Notes: generated by a model not told the origin, from the letters alone. Positions 16,551 to 25,469 are shown, counted from the stretch's first letter. The stretch: 64,000 bases of DNA from Rhabdothermincola sp037478855 (GCA_037478855.1 JBBFLY010000001.1:47904-111903); one strand, 5' to 3'. Numbers and translations are program-made.

Positions 16551-18237
16551 TCAAGCTCCGATCGCAGCGTCGAGAGCGGTCTCGGGCAACCCGGGTGCGC
16601 GGCGCTCCTCTTCGACCAGCCGTCGATACTCGTCGACCTGGCGGGCCTGCTCTTCGCGGTCCCAACCGAGGTGGGGCGCCACGAGCGCCGCGACTTGCGG
16701 CGNNNNNNNNNNNNNNNNNNAGCAGCCGGGCACGGGTGCGCCTCGAGAGGATGTCGTCGAGGGTGCGGGCCATCTCGTAGCGGGCGGCGTAGACCGCCTC
16801 GGCGCGCACGTAGGGCAGACCTTCCACCAGAGGGCGACCCAGATCGGGGTTGTGCTCGATCATGGCGAGCAGGGTGCGGGCCTCACCCCCGTAGCGGTCC
16901 GCGAGGTGCTCGAGCGTGCGGCGACCCACCCTCGCCGCGTCCGCCTCCGAGGCGCGCACCTCTTCGTAACCGGCAGCACCGCGGAGGCGCAGCCGCTTGG
17001 TGCGGCTGTGGCGTTGCGCCCGCTCGAGCACCTTCGCAGCCAGCACGCGCTCGAGCACCTCGTCGATCGTGTCGGCGGCCATCTCCCGATAGGTGGTGAG
17101 CTTGCCGCCGGTGATGCTGACCACCCCGCTGGGGGAGTGCTGCACCCGGTGCCGGCGTGACAGGTCGGCGGTGCGGCCGCTGCTCGCGTCACGCACGAGC
17201 GGCCGAAGGCCGGCCCAGGTGCCGGTGATGTCGCGCTCGGTGATCTGGGAGGTCACCGAGAAGTTGATGGCTCGCAGCAGGTAGTCGATGTCGTCGCGGG
17301 TGCACTGCGGGTCGTCGAGCGGTCCGTCGTAGTCGGTGTCGGTCGTGCCGATGTAGGTGAACTCCCCCCAGGGCACGACGAAGACCGAGCGGCGGTCCTT
17401 GGGGACCGGCACCACCGCCGCGATGTCGTTGCGGATCCTGGACCAGGGCACGGTGATGTGGATGCCCTTGGCCGGTCGGATCGAGTTCGGGTGCGTTCCC
17501 TCGTCGAGCGCGCGCACCTCGTCGGACCACACCCCCGCCGCGTTGACCACGGCGTCGGCGCGCACCTCGAGCTCGTCGTCGCCGTCGACGGCCACCCTCG
17601 CGCCCTGCGCCCGTCCAGAAGGACCCTTGATGATGTCGAGCACCCGCACGCCGTTGACCACGACCGCCCCGAAGTCGATCGCCGCGGTGCGGGCGATGGT
17701 GAGGGTGAGGCGGGCGTCGTCAGCCTGCGCGTCGTAGTAGAGGTACGAGTCGGCGAGGCGGTCGGTGCGCAGCGTCGGCAGGTGCGCGAGCGCCTCCTCG
17801 GGGGAGATGCGCTTGTGGAGCTTGCCGATCCGAAGCCCGCCGGTGAGGTCGTACATCCACATGGCCGAGCCCAGTGCCCGAGACAGCTGCTTGGGGACCA
17901 CCCCACCCTTGCCGGCGAAGACCGGCAGCAGGAAGGGGAGGATCTTCACGAGGTGTGGCGCGTTGCGGCGGAGCCGCTGGCGCTCGTGGAGGGCCTCGTA
18001 CACCAGCCGGACGTCGCCCTGCTGGAGGTAGCGGAGGCCGCCGTGGATCAGCTTCGACGACTTCGACGACGTGCCCGACGCGAAGTCGTCGCGCTCGACG
18101 AGAGCGGTGCGCAGGCCCCGGGAGGCTGCGTCCAGCGCGCAGCCGGCGCCCGTGATGCCCCCGCCGATGATCAGCACGTCGAAGTGGGTGTCGGCGAGAC
18201 GTCTCAGCGTGCTCGGACGGTCGAACGCCGCGGACAT
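16551..18237 (-). CDS. glpD: Aerobic glycerol-3-phosphate dehydrogenase GlpD (interrupted by assembly gap)
   Basis: An FAD enzyme oxidising glycerol-3-phosphate to DHAP at the membrane. The N-terminal dinucleotide site is LIIGGGITGAGCALDAASRG. It is followed by SSKSSKLIHGGLRYLQQGD, DAQADDARLTL and the GGKLTTYR motif. An 18-N run at 16703-16720 interrupts the C-terminal domain. Read through the gap in the same frame, the end becomes nonsense. The expected C-terminus (PQVAALVAPHLGWD, EYRRLVEEERR, stop at 16551) lies in a different frame, so the gap length is wrong rather than the gene broken. The ATG at 18237 has AGGAG 6 bases upstream. First gene of the minus operon, divergent from fur. Confidence 0.92.
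16703..16720. other. Assembly gap (18 N)
   Basis: Unresolved bases inside glpD. The reading frames on its two sides do not match when it is taken as 18 bases, so its true length differs. Confidence 0.97.
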
Positions 18238-18350
18238 GGGATCTCCTGGGGGAGGGGTCGGGCCGGGCCATGCTACCGGGCCTCACTGAGGGGGCTCGGC
18301 GGAGGGCTCGGCCGTGATCGGGGCCGCAGCACGCCGTCAACGTTTTCCCT

Positions 18351-18389
18351 GATTACTAGGTAACAATCGTTGCAGATTACTGGTAGAGT
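18351..18389 (+). promoter_or_regulatory. fur/rbr promoter region with candidate Fur-family operator
   Basis: An AT-rich island in the glpD-fur intergenic region. It has a partly symmetric 18-bp element, GATTACTAGGTAACAATC (18351-18368), whose centre contains TTAC-N3-GTAA. A second GATTACTGGTA copy starts at 18375. The hexamer TAGAGT (18384-18389) ends six bases before the GTG of the regulator, so it fits a -10 box for a leaderless transcript. The overlap suggests autoregulation by the Fur-family product. Confidence 0.5.
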
Positions 18390-18395
18390 GGCGTC

Positions 18396-18879
18396 GTGAA
18401 GTCGCCAGCCGAGCTCACCGAGCTGTTCCGGAGACAGGGCCTGAAGGTCACGCCACAGCGGCAGTGCATCTTCCGGGCCCTGGCCGGCAACGAGGCGCAT
18501 CCCAGCGCGGAGTCGGTCTACGAGCAGGTGCGCGCCGAGATGCCCACCATCTCGTTGCGCACCGTCTACCAGACGCTCAACGACCTCGCCGCGATGGGTG
18601 AGCTGAACCAGCTCGACCTCGGCACCGGCTCGGCTCGCTTCGACCCCAACCTCGATCCGCACCACCACCTGGTGTGCGATCGGTGCGGGGAGGTGCGTGA
18701 CATCTACGCAGACTTCACCGACGTCCACGTCCCCGCAGGCGCTGCCCACGGGTACGAGGTGTCGGCCACCGAGATCGTCTTTCGCGGCCTGTGTCCCAGA
18801 TGTCAGGCCGACGTCGACGGCGGTGGCACCCGAATCCCCAGCAAACCACACCACCACTCACGAGGAGGCGCAGACGCGC

Positions 18880-18887
<8 letters not shown>
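18396..18887 (+). CDS. Fur-family metalloregulator (PerR/Fur type)
   Basis: A 163-residue repressor with an N-terminal winged helix (LKVTPQRQCIFRAL, then SLRTVYQTLNDL recognition region) and a dimerisation/metal domain. The metal ligands are DPHHHLVCDRCGEV and a second CPRC pair, giving the structural zinc site of two CxxC motifs plus the His-rich regulatory site. The C-terminus is His-rich (KPHHHSRGGADAHA). GTG 18396 sits six bases after a TAGAGT -10-like hexamer. It precedes and overlaps rubrerythrin by eight bases, so a peroxide- or iron-responsive function is likely. Sequence alone does not separate PerR from Fur. Confidence 0.88.
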
Positions 18888-19299
<412 letters not shown>

Positions 19300-19328
19300 T
19301 CCAGCCTCGTACACCCGACTGCTCATCG

Positions 19329-19360
19329 CGGAGGGGGGACGCGGGGTCGTCCCCCCTCCG
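19329..19360. terminator. Perfect 13-bp inverted repeat between rubrerythrin and Fe-S gene
   Basis: CGGAGGGGGGACG and its exact reverse complement are separated by a 6-base loop. No T-tract follows. It may be a weak terminator, an RNA-processing hairpin or an mRNA 3' stabiliser that sets rubrerythrin expression apart from the downstream genes. Confidence 0.55.
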
Positions 19361-19393
19361 GACATCCAGGCTCCGACCGCGCCCGAGGGACCG

Positions 19394-20710
19394 ATGACCA
19401 CCACCTACGACCCGTTCCATCCCAAGTACTTCGATGAAGCCGACCTGCGCGACGAGCTGGTGCGGGTGTTCGACCTGTGCCACGGCTGCCGGCTGTGCTT
19501 CAAGTTCTGCACCTCGTTCCCCACGCTGTTCGAGCTCATCGACCGCCACGACGACCAGGACGCGGCGAAGCTGACCCCTGCCGAGCAGGACCGCGTGGTC
19601 GACGAGTGCTTCCAGTGCAAGCTCTGCTACATCAACTGCCCCTACATCCCGGGGCAGCACGAGTGGAACCTCGACTTCCCTCGGCTCATGATGCGCGCCG
19701 AGCAGGTGCGGGTGCGCAACCGGCGGCTCTCGATGAAGGAGCGCCTGCAGAACCAGGCGCTCGCCCGCACCGATCTCGTCGGCAAGGTCAACACCACGCT
19801 CGCCCCCCTGACCAACAAGGCCATCGGCTCCACTGGCTCGCTGACCCGCAGGCTGATGGAGAAGACGGTCGGGATCGCGGCCGAGCGGGTGCTGCCCCCC
19901 TACGCACGACAGCGCTTCAGCACCTGGTTCCGGAAGCGCCGCTCCACCGAGCCGGCGACCGTCGAGCGGCCCCAGGGCCAGGTGGCGATCTTCTCCACCT
20001 GTCTCGTCGAGTACCAGAACCCCCAGATCGGCAAGGACCTGGTGCGGGTGTGCGAGCGCAACGGCATCTCCTGTGACCTTCCCGCCGGGCAGGTGTGCTG
20101 CGGGGCGCCGTGGCTGCACAGCGGCGAGGTCGACAAGTTCGTCGAGCAGGGACGCCGCAACGTCAGGGTGCTGGCCGAGGCAGTCCGCGCCGGCCGCCAG
20201 ATCGTCGTGCCCCAGCCGACCTGTGGGTACATCCTGAAGAAGGACTACGTCGACTACATCGGCGGGCCTGACGCCGAGCTGGTCGCCGCCAACACCTACG
20301 ACGCGGCCGAGTACCTGATGCGGGTGCACACCGCCGAGGACACGTCGCTCGACACGGACTTCACCGGGGATGTCCCGGAGTCGCTCACCTATCACGCCCC
20401 CTGCCATCTGCGGGCTCAGAACATCGGGCTCAAGAGCCGCGACCTCATGAAGCTCACCGGCGCCAAGATCACGGTGGTGGCCGAGTGCAGCGCGATCGAC
20501 GGCACCTGGGGCTATCGCGAGCAGCACTACGAGGATTCGCGCAAGATCGCCCAGAAGATGGCGGCCGCCATCGACAAGGCCGGCAACGACGTGGTCGCCG
20601 GTGACTGCCACCTCGCCAACGGGGGGATCCTGCAGGAGACCGGCAAGCAGCCCGTGCACCCGATCTCGATCGTGGCCCGGGCCTACGGCATCCCCGAGGA
20701 GGACCGATGA
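19394..20710 (+). CDS. GlpC/HdrD-like (Fe-S)-binding oxidoreductase
   Basis: A 438-residue protein with two [4Fe-4S] ferredoxin-type motifs near the N-terminus (CHGCRLCFKFC and CFQCKLCYINCPY). Two cysteine-rich CCG-type repeats follow. The first is intact (QVCCGAPWLHSG). The second reads ECSAIDGTWGYR, the CS-x4-GTxG variant seen in GlpC-like proteins rather than full CCG. It is a soluble or peripheral electron-transfer subunit. It overlaps the DUF3501 gene by four bases and follows rubrerythrin, a recurrent arrangement, so it probably feeds electrons to the peroxide-reducing system. The donor and acceptor are inferred. Confidence 0.85.
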   Translation: MTTTYDPFHPKYFDEADLRDELVRVFDLCHGCRLCFKFCTSFPTLFELIDRHDDQDAAKLTPAEQDRVVDECFQCKLCYINCPYIPGQHEWNLDFPRLMMRAEQVRVRNRRLSMKERLQNQALARTDLVGKVNTTLAPLTNKAIGSTGSLTRRLMEKTVGIAAERVLPPYARQRFSTWFRKRRSTEPATVERPQGQVAIFSTCLVEYQNPQIGKDLVRVCERNGISCDLPAGQVCCGAPWLHSGEVDKFVEQGRRNVRVLAEAVRAGRQIVVPQPTCGYILKKDYVDYIGGPDAELVAANTYDAAEYLMRVHTAEDTSLDTDFTGDVPESLTYHAPCHLRAQNIGLKSRDLMKLTGAKITVVAECSAIDGTWGYREQHYEDSRKIAQKMAAAIDKAGNDVVAGDCHLANGGILQETGKQPVHPISIVARAYGIPEEDR

Positions 20711-21318
20711 CCCCGACCAGCACGCGCAAGCTCACCCTTGACGACATCGCCGATCTGCGGGCCTACGAACGGGAGCGTGAGGCCTTCCGGGCCCACGTCA
20801 TCGCACTGAAGAAGCGTCGACGGGTGCACGTCGGGCCGTTCGTGACCCTGGTCTTCGAGAACCGGGACACGATCCGGTTCCAGATCCAGGAGATGGCCCG
20901 TGCCGAGCGCATCCTCACCGACGAGGGCATCGAGACCGAGCTGCAGATCTACAACCCGCTGATCCCCGAGCCCAACCACCTCTCGGCCACGCTGTTCATC
21001 GAGCTCACCACCGAGGAGCAGCTCCGGGAGTGGCTACCCCAGCTGGTGGGGATCGAACGGGCGGTGGCCCTGCGGCTCGGTGCCGGTGACGACGCCGAGG
21101 AGGTGCGCTGCGAGGTCGACCCCGACCACGAGAAGCAGCTCACCCGCGAGGACGTCACCGCGTCGGTGCACTACGTGCACTTCACCCTCGACGACCGCCA
21201 GATCGAGCGCTTCGCCGCCGGGCCCGTCACCGTGGTCATCGACCACCCTGCCTACACCCACGAGCAGATGCTCTCCGACGAGACCCGCGAGGAGCTGCTC
21301 ACCGACCTGCGGCCCTGA
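20707..21318 (+). CDS. DUF3501 family protein
   Basis: A 203-residue soluble protein without membrane segments. It matches the DUF3501 pattern: an N-terminal LTLDDIADLRAYEREREAFR, then KKRRRVHVGPFVTLVFEN, QIQEMARAERI and ELQIYNPLIPEPNHLSATL, and a C-terminal half with ASVHYVHFTLDD. No catalytic motif is evident. Genes of this family typically follow a rubrerythrin and an Fe-S protein, exactly as here. It is translationally coupled to the Fe-S gene (ATGA overlap). Function unknown; presumably an accessory of the same redox complex. Confidence 0.82.
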   Translation: MTPTSTRKLTLDDIADLRAYEREREAFRAHVIALKKRRRVHVGPFVTLVFENRDTIRFQIQEMARAERILTDEGIETELQIYNPLIPEPNHLSATLFIELTTEEQLREWLPQLVGIERAVALRLGAGDDAEEVRCEVDPDHEKQLTREDVTASVHYVHFTLDDRQIERFAAGPVTVVIDHPAYTHEQMLSDETREELLTDLRP

Positions 21319-21396
21319 CCTCCCAGACGCACCGCCCCGGCCGACTCCCGGCCAGCTCCCGGCCGTCGCAGGTCCCGGGGTAGGTCGTCGCCGGGG

Positions 21397-21427
21397 TTGG
21401 ACAGTCCGGGAGGGCGACGGCGATACT
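21397..21427 (+). promoter_or_regulatory. Possible promoter of the WhiB-like gene
   Basis: TTGGAC (21397-21402) and GATACT (21422-21427) resemble -35 and -10 boxes. The 19-base spacer is longer than ideal. It would give a leader of about 43 nt before the ATG at 21477. Confidence 0.35.
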
Positions 21428-21476
21428 TCGCCGTTTCCGAACGTCCGTCCATCCCTGTGGGAGTCGAATCCCCCCG

Positions 21477-21713
21477 ATGAAGCAGCCCTGGCGGGCCAAG
21501 GCAGCGTGCCGAGGCCTCGATCCGCAGATCTTCTACCCACTCACCGACGAGGAAGAGGACGCAGCAGCTGCCAAAGCGGTCTGCGCCCAGTGCCCCGTAC
21601 GGGAGCCGTGCCTCGAGCATGCGCTCGGCTACCGGGAGAAGGAGGGGATCTGGGGCGGAGCCACCGAGCGTGAGCGGCGCCGCATCATCCGCCAGCGGCG
21701 GCGCACCGCCTGA
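21477..21713 (+). CDS. WhiB-like iron-sulfur transcription factor
   Basis: A 78-residue Wbl protein, an actinobacterial regulator that binds a [4Fe-4S] cluster and sigma factor. The four cysteines are present (ACRGLD, then AVCAQCPVREPC), followed by the turn motif GIWGGATERERR and a basic C-terminal helix (RRIIRQRRRTA). Small size and a single-domain layout are typical. The leader contains GTGGGAG about 13 bases before the ATG. Its targets cannot be told from this sequence. It is followed 14 bases later by trpD. Confidence 0.95.
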   Translation: MKQPWRAKAACRGLDPQIFYPLTDEEEDAAAAKAVCAQCPVREPCLEHALGYREKEGIWGGATERERRRIIRQRRRTA

Positions 21714-21727
21714 GCTACAAACAGCCC

Positions 21728-22789
21728 ATGACCTTCCAGGACCTGGGTGGCTGGCGGGCGATCCTCGGCTCGCTCGTCGAGCGTCAGGATCTCACCAGGG
21801 AACAGGCGGCCGCGGCGATGGGCCAGATCCTCTCGGGCGAGGCCACACCCGTGCAGATCGCCGGCTACATCATCGCCCTGCGCATGAAGGGCGAGACCGT
21901 CGACGAGATGGTCGGCATGGTCGACGCCATGCTCCAAGCCGCGGCGCCGGTCGACCTCGGTGAGCTGACCGAGACCACGATCGACATCGTGGGCACCGGT
22001 GGGGCGCCGACCCGGCGGGTGCACGCGCTCAACGTCTCCACCATGGCGAGCCTGGTCGCGGCCGGGGCCGGCGCCCGGGTGTGCAAGCACGGGAACCGCA
22101 GAGCGTCGTCCACCAGCGGCTCGTTCGACCTGCTCGACGCGCTCGGGGTGCCGATCGAGCTCGACGGCGTGGCGGTCGCCCGCTGCGTCCGGGAAGCCGG
22201 CGTGGGCTTCTGCTTCGCCCGCTCCTTCCACCCAGCCATGCGCCACGCCGGCCCGGTGCGAGCCGAGCTGGGGGTGCCCACGGTGTTCAACTTCCTCGGT
22301 CCCCTCTCCAACCCGGCGAGGGTCCTGCGGCAGCTGATCGGGGTGAGCGACCTGCGGATGGCTCCGACGGTGGTCGGGGTGCTGCAGACCCGGGGATCGC
22401 CACGGGCCATGGTGGTGCACGGCGCCGACGGGATGGACGAGCTGACCACGACAGGGCCTTCCACGGTGTTCGAGCTGCAGGGTGGGCAGGTCCGCACCTT
22501 CGAGCTCGACCCGCGCGACCTCGGCTTGGCGGTCGTGGATGCCGACCAGGTGAGGGGTGGCGCGCCCGAGGAGAACGCGGCCATCGCCCACCGGGTGCTG
22601 GCCGGCGAGCGTGGCCCCTACCGGGACATCGTCACGCTGAACGCCGCGGCGGGGCTGTGGGTTGCGGGCGAGGTGGACGATCTGTCCACCGGCCTCGAGC
22701 GGGCTCGTGACGCGATCGACTCCGGTCGGGCGGCTCAGGTGCTGGCGAGGCTCATCGAGGTTGCGTCGAGCGCCGCCGGGGATCGCTGA
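21728..22789 (+). CDS. trpD: Anthranilate phosphoribosyltransferase
   Basis: TrpD joins anthranilate to PRPP in tryptophan synthesis. The 353-residue protein shows the PRPP/anthranilate motifs DIVGTGGAPTRRVHALNVST, KHGNRRASSTSGSFDLLDAL and FARSFHPAMRHAGPVRAELG, then FNFLGPLSNPA and HGADGMDELT. The usual GTGGDG is GTGGAP here, a small variation in the glycine-rich loop. No other trp gene is adjacent. The last 38 bases overlap convergently with the next gene on the minus strand. Confidence 0.93.
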   Translation: MTFQDLGGWRAILGSLVERQDLTREQAAAAMGQILSGEATPVQIAGYIIALRMKGETVDEMVGMVDAMLQAAAPVDLGELTETTIDIVGTGGAPTRRVHALNVSTMASLVAAGAGARVCKHGNRRASSTSGSFDLLDALGVPIELDGVAVARCVREAGVGFCFARSFHPAMRHAGPVRAELGVPTVFNFLGPLSNPARVLRQLIGVSDLRMAPTVVGVLQTRGSPRAMVVHGADGMDELTTTGPSTVFELQGGQVRTFELDPRDLGLAVVDADQVRGGAPEENAAIAHRVLAGERGPYRDIVTLNAAAGLWVAGEVDDLSTGLERARDAIDSGRAAQVLARLIEVASSAAGDR

Positions 22790-23417
22790 GCACCGGGCCG
22801 CGGGCCGGTGGCGGTGGGGTGGCCGCGACCGGCCGGGTCGTGGGGGCCAGCAGCTCGTCGACGTCGACCAGCCCGGCTGCTCGCTCGATCTCGGCCAGCT
22901 CGGTCTGCGCCCGGTCGAGCATGTCGAGCTGGCGGGAGATGCGGGCCAGCACCTCGGGAGGGCCCGACGCGCCATCCCACCCGCTCGCCGGGGTGTTGGC
23001 CGGTCGGCTCAACCGGGATAGGCGCACCGACAGCCGCTCCACCTCGCAGACCTGCGCCTCCAGCTGGCGGAGGAGCCGCTGGCGGTAGGGGCGGGGATGA
23101 CGTGCGGCGGCCACCACGTGGTGGTCGAGCTCCACCGCCTGGTACTCGAGCTCGCGCCGCAGCTCGTCGACCGACAGCGAGGGACCGCGCTTGTGCGCGG
23201 GTGCGAGGTGGATGGTGGCCGTGGCGGTGCGCAACCTGCGGTGCAGTCGGGCGGGGTGCGAAGGCGACCACAGCCACCACAGGGGAGCGGGGCTGCGCAT
23301 CGCAGGGCTGACCCGGTTCGCCCGTTCGAGGCGCCAGCGGACCACGACGAAGGCGAGTGCGAGCACGGCGATCCAGGTCACCAGGAAGGCGGTCGACCAG
23401 ATCAGAAAGGTGCGCAT
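22752..23417 (-). CDS. Membrane-anchored coiled-coil protein of unknown function
   Basis: A 221-residue protein with one N-terminal membrane helix (FLIWSTAFLVTWIAVLALAFVVV cut short here; residues 4-26) and a basic cytoplasmic part. Charged helical segments at about 85-140 and 155-190 may be coiled coil. The C-terminus is Pro/Arg-rich. I do not recognise a family. The ATG at 23417 lies six bases after a TAGCCT hexamer in the first copy of the 20-bp repeat, suggesting a leaderless transcript. The 3' end overlaps trpD by 38 bases. Confidence 0.65.
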   Translation of the reverse strand: MRTFLIWSTAFLVTWIAVLALAFVVVRWRLERANRVSPAMRSPAPLWWLWSPSHPARLHRRLRTATATIHLAPAHKRGPSLSVDELRRELEYQAVELDHHVVAAARHPRPYRQRLLRQLEAQVCEVERLSVRLSRLSRPANTPASGWDGASGPPEVLARISRQLDMLDRAQTELAEIERAAGLVDVDELLAPTTRPVAATPPPPARGPVLSDPRRRSTQPR

Positions 23418-23421
23418 CTCA

Positions 23422-23461
23422 CCAGGCTATTGGGCGCAGTCCCAGGCTATTGGGCGCAGTC
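23422..23461. repeat. Perfect 20-bp tandem duplication spanning a gene boundary
   Basis: The unit CCAGGCTATTGGGCGCAGTC occurs twice back to back (23422-23441 and 23442-23461). The second copy holds the stop codon of the exonuclease gene. The first supplies the -10-like TAGCCT of the membrane-protein gene. Confidence 0.95.
23424..23429 (-). promoter_or_regulatory. -10-like TAGCCT, leaderless start of 22752-23417 gene
   Basis: On the minus strand TAGCCT ends six bases before ATG 23417. It lies in repeat copy one. Confidence 0.5.
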
Positions 23462-25156
23462 AGCCAGGCGCGGACCGCGCGGCGTGAACGAGGGCAGCGG
23501 CGGCAGTGGTGAGCTCAGTCCGCCGTCGACGTGGACCAGCCGGATCCGCCCAGCCTCCCGGTCGAGCCACCGGGCCACGCACAGCAGCTCGTCGGCCAGG
23601 TCTCTGGGGACGGGACGGCCCGTTCCGGGCTCGTCGTCGGGCGCCAGTGGGGGCGGGTCGAACGGCAGTGCGGGCTCGGGCCGATCGTCGTCAGCACCGT
23701 CGTCGTCAGCACCGTAGGGGACATCGGGCCCCCAGGCTCTGAGCAGCCGGCCGCCGGCGAGCTCGGCGCCTCCGTGGCCGGGTAGCTCGATCACCAGCCG
23801 CCCGGCGGAGCGGAGCAGCTCCATGCGCCGCTGGCGGCGAAGCGCCTGAGCGAGCGCCTCGCAGCGGTCGCGCACGTCGGCAGCTTCTTCGTAACGCTCG
23901 GCCGCGGCGAGGGCCGCCATCCGCTCGCGCAGCGGCTCGAGGAGCAGCTCGGGCTCACAGGTCAGGCCCCGTCGGACCCGCTCGACGATGGCGTGGTAGT
24001 CCGCCGCGCTGATCGCACCGGCGCACGGGCAGGTGGCCACGCCGAGCTGTGCGGGGGCACAGGGGGCGCTGCGGGTGACGGCACCGGGACGCGCGGTGCA
24101 TCGCCGCAGCGGCACGGCGGTCTCGATCGCCTCCGCCACCCGCTTGGCGAAGGCGGTGGAGGGCAGCGGCCCCAGGTACAGCGCGTCATCCGGCCGCAGG
24201 ACTCGCACGATCGACAGTCGCGGGAAGGGCTCATCGGTGAGCTTGAGGTAGACGTAGCGGTCCCAGTCGCGGGACTGCCGGTTGTACGGGGGTCGGAGCT
24301 CGTGGATCAGTCGCACCTCCCGCACCGCCGCTTCGAGCGGATGGCGGCAGATGGTGTGGTCGATGCGGGCGGTCTCGCGAAGCAGGGACCCCACCTTGCG
24401 GCGGGTGTCGCTTGAGAAGTAGCTGCGCACCCTGGCCCGAAGGTTCGTTGCCTTGCCGACGTAGAGCACCCGCCCGGCCCGATCGCGGAAGAGGTAGACA
24501 CCGGGCGCGCGCGGCAGGCGGGCGGTGAGCCCGAGCTTCCCCGCCTGAGCGTGGCCCGCCATGGTGGGCAGGGCCAGCAGGTCGTCGAGGCCGGTCACCC
24601 CGAGGCCGGCGGCCCGCTCCAGCAGGACGTGCAGCAGGTCGCCGGTCGCGAGCGCGTCGTCGAGCGCCCGGTGGGTCGGGGGGTGATCGAGGCGCAGGCG
24701 TGCGGCGAGGGTGCCGAGCTTGAGGTTCGGCACCTCGTCACGGATCAGCCTCCTCGCCAGCGCGAGCGTGTCGATCGCCCGGTTGGCCAGGCGCGCACGA
24801 CCGGTGCGCTCCAGGGCGGCGTTGAGAAAGGCGAGGTCGAAGCGCAGGTTGTGACCTACGAGCACCGCGTCACCCACGAACTCAAGGAAGGAGGGAAGGA
24901 CGCTGTCGATGCGGGGTGCGGGCATCACCATCGCCTGGGTGATGCCGGTGAGCACCGTGATCTCGGGTGGGATCGTGCAGCCGGGGTTAACGAGGGTCTG
25001 GAAGGTCCCGAGGCACGCGCCGCCGCGGAGCTTGATCGCGCCGATCTCGGTGATCGCGCAGCTGTCGACAGACCCACCCGTCGTCTCGACGTCGACCACG
25101 CAGAAGGTCACCTCGGAGAGCGGGGCGCCCAGATCGTCGAAGCTGCGTTGCTGCAC
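23447..25156 (-). CDS. DEDDh exonuclease fused to UvrC-like GIY-YIG nuclease
   Basis: A 569-residue fusion. Residues 1-180 form a DnaQ/epsilon-type 3'-5' exonuclease (CVVDVETTGG with DxE, VGHNLRFDLAF, THRALDDALATGD). Residues 210-290 form a GIY-YIG endonuclease like the UvrC N-terminal domain (APGVYLFRDRAGRVLYVGKA). A UVR motif follows (AAERYEEAADVRDRCEAL, near 420). The tail is Asp/Pro-rich. UvrC's RNase-H-like second nuclease is absent. Similar fusions occur in actinobacteria and are thought to act in DNA repair, but their substrate is unclear. Starts at GTG 25156; stop within a tandem repeat. Confidence 0.88.
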   Translation of the reverse strand: MQQRSFDDLGAPLSEVTFCVVDVETTGGSVDSCAITEIGAIKLRGGACLGTFQTLVNPGCTIPPEITVLTGITQAMVMPAPRIDSVLPSFLEFVGDAVLVGHNLRFDLAFLNAALERTGRARLANRAIDTLALARRLIRDEVPNLKLGTLAARLRLDHPPTHRALDDALATGDLLHVLLERAAGLGVTGLDDLLALPTMAGHAQAGKLGLTARLPRAPGVYLFRDRAGRVLYVGKATNLRARVRSYFSSDTRRKVGSLLRETARIDHTICRHPLEAAVREVRLIHELRPPYNRQSRDWDRYVYLKLTDEPFPRLSIVRVLRPDDALYLGPLPSTAFAKRVAEAIETAVPLRRCTARPGAVTRSAPCAPAQLGVATCPCAGAISAADYHAIVERVRRGLTCEPELLLEPLRERMAALAAAERYEEAADVRDRCEALAQALRRQRRMELLRSAGRLVIELPGHGGAELAGGRLLRAWGPDVPYGADDDGADDDRPEPALPFDPPPLAPDDEPGTGRPVPRDLADELLCVARWLDREAGRIRLVHVDGGLSSPLPPLPSFTPRGPRLADCAQ

Positions 25157-25208
25157 GATCCCTAGCTAGCCGAACATGCGTTCGAGGTCAAGCATCCCGG
25201 GTCGGGAG

Positions 25209-25214
25209 TACGAT
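25209..25214 (+). promoter_or_regulatory. -10-like TACGAT before the zinc-ribbon gene
   Basis: Ends seven bases before GTG 25222; no Shine-Dalgarno sequence between, so a leaderless start is likely. Confidence 0.5.
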
Positions 25215-25221
25215 CTCGCCT

Positions 25222-25464
25222 GTGCGAGCTCGTCGCTACCGGTGCACCGCCTGCGGGAACCTCACCCGCTTCGACGTGACCACCACCCGCCGCACGCGGG
25301 CGTTCCACCACTACACGGTCGGCGGCGAGCTGCAGGTCGAGGACATCGAGGTGCTCGCCGAGCAGGTCGAGGAGGTCTCCTGCCGTTGGTGCGGCACCGG
25401 GGCGCACGTCGTGGAGCTCAGCGATGCCGAGGCGGCGGTCGCCGACGGGGAGGCGACGACCTGA
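25222..25464 (+). CDS. Small zinc-ribbon protein
   Basis: An 80-residue protein with two CxxC knuckles: C8-x2-C11 (YRCTACGN) and C54-x2-C57 (SCRWCGTGAH), enough for one zinc site. The region between is a basic TTTRRTRAFHHYTVGGE stretch, then an acidic helix. No enzyme motif. The start GTG 25222 follows TACGAT by seven bases. It ends six bases before the NYN-domain gene and is probably co-transcribed, hinting at an RNA-related role; this is inference. Confidence 0.72.
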   Translation: MRARRYRCTACGNLTRFDVTTTRRTRAFHHYTVGGELQVEDIEVLAEQVEEVSCRWCGTGAHVVELSDAEAAVADGEATT

Positions 25465-25469
25465 AGCGG

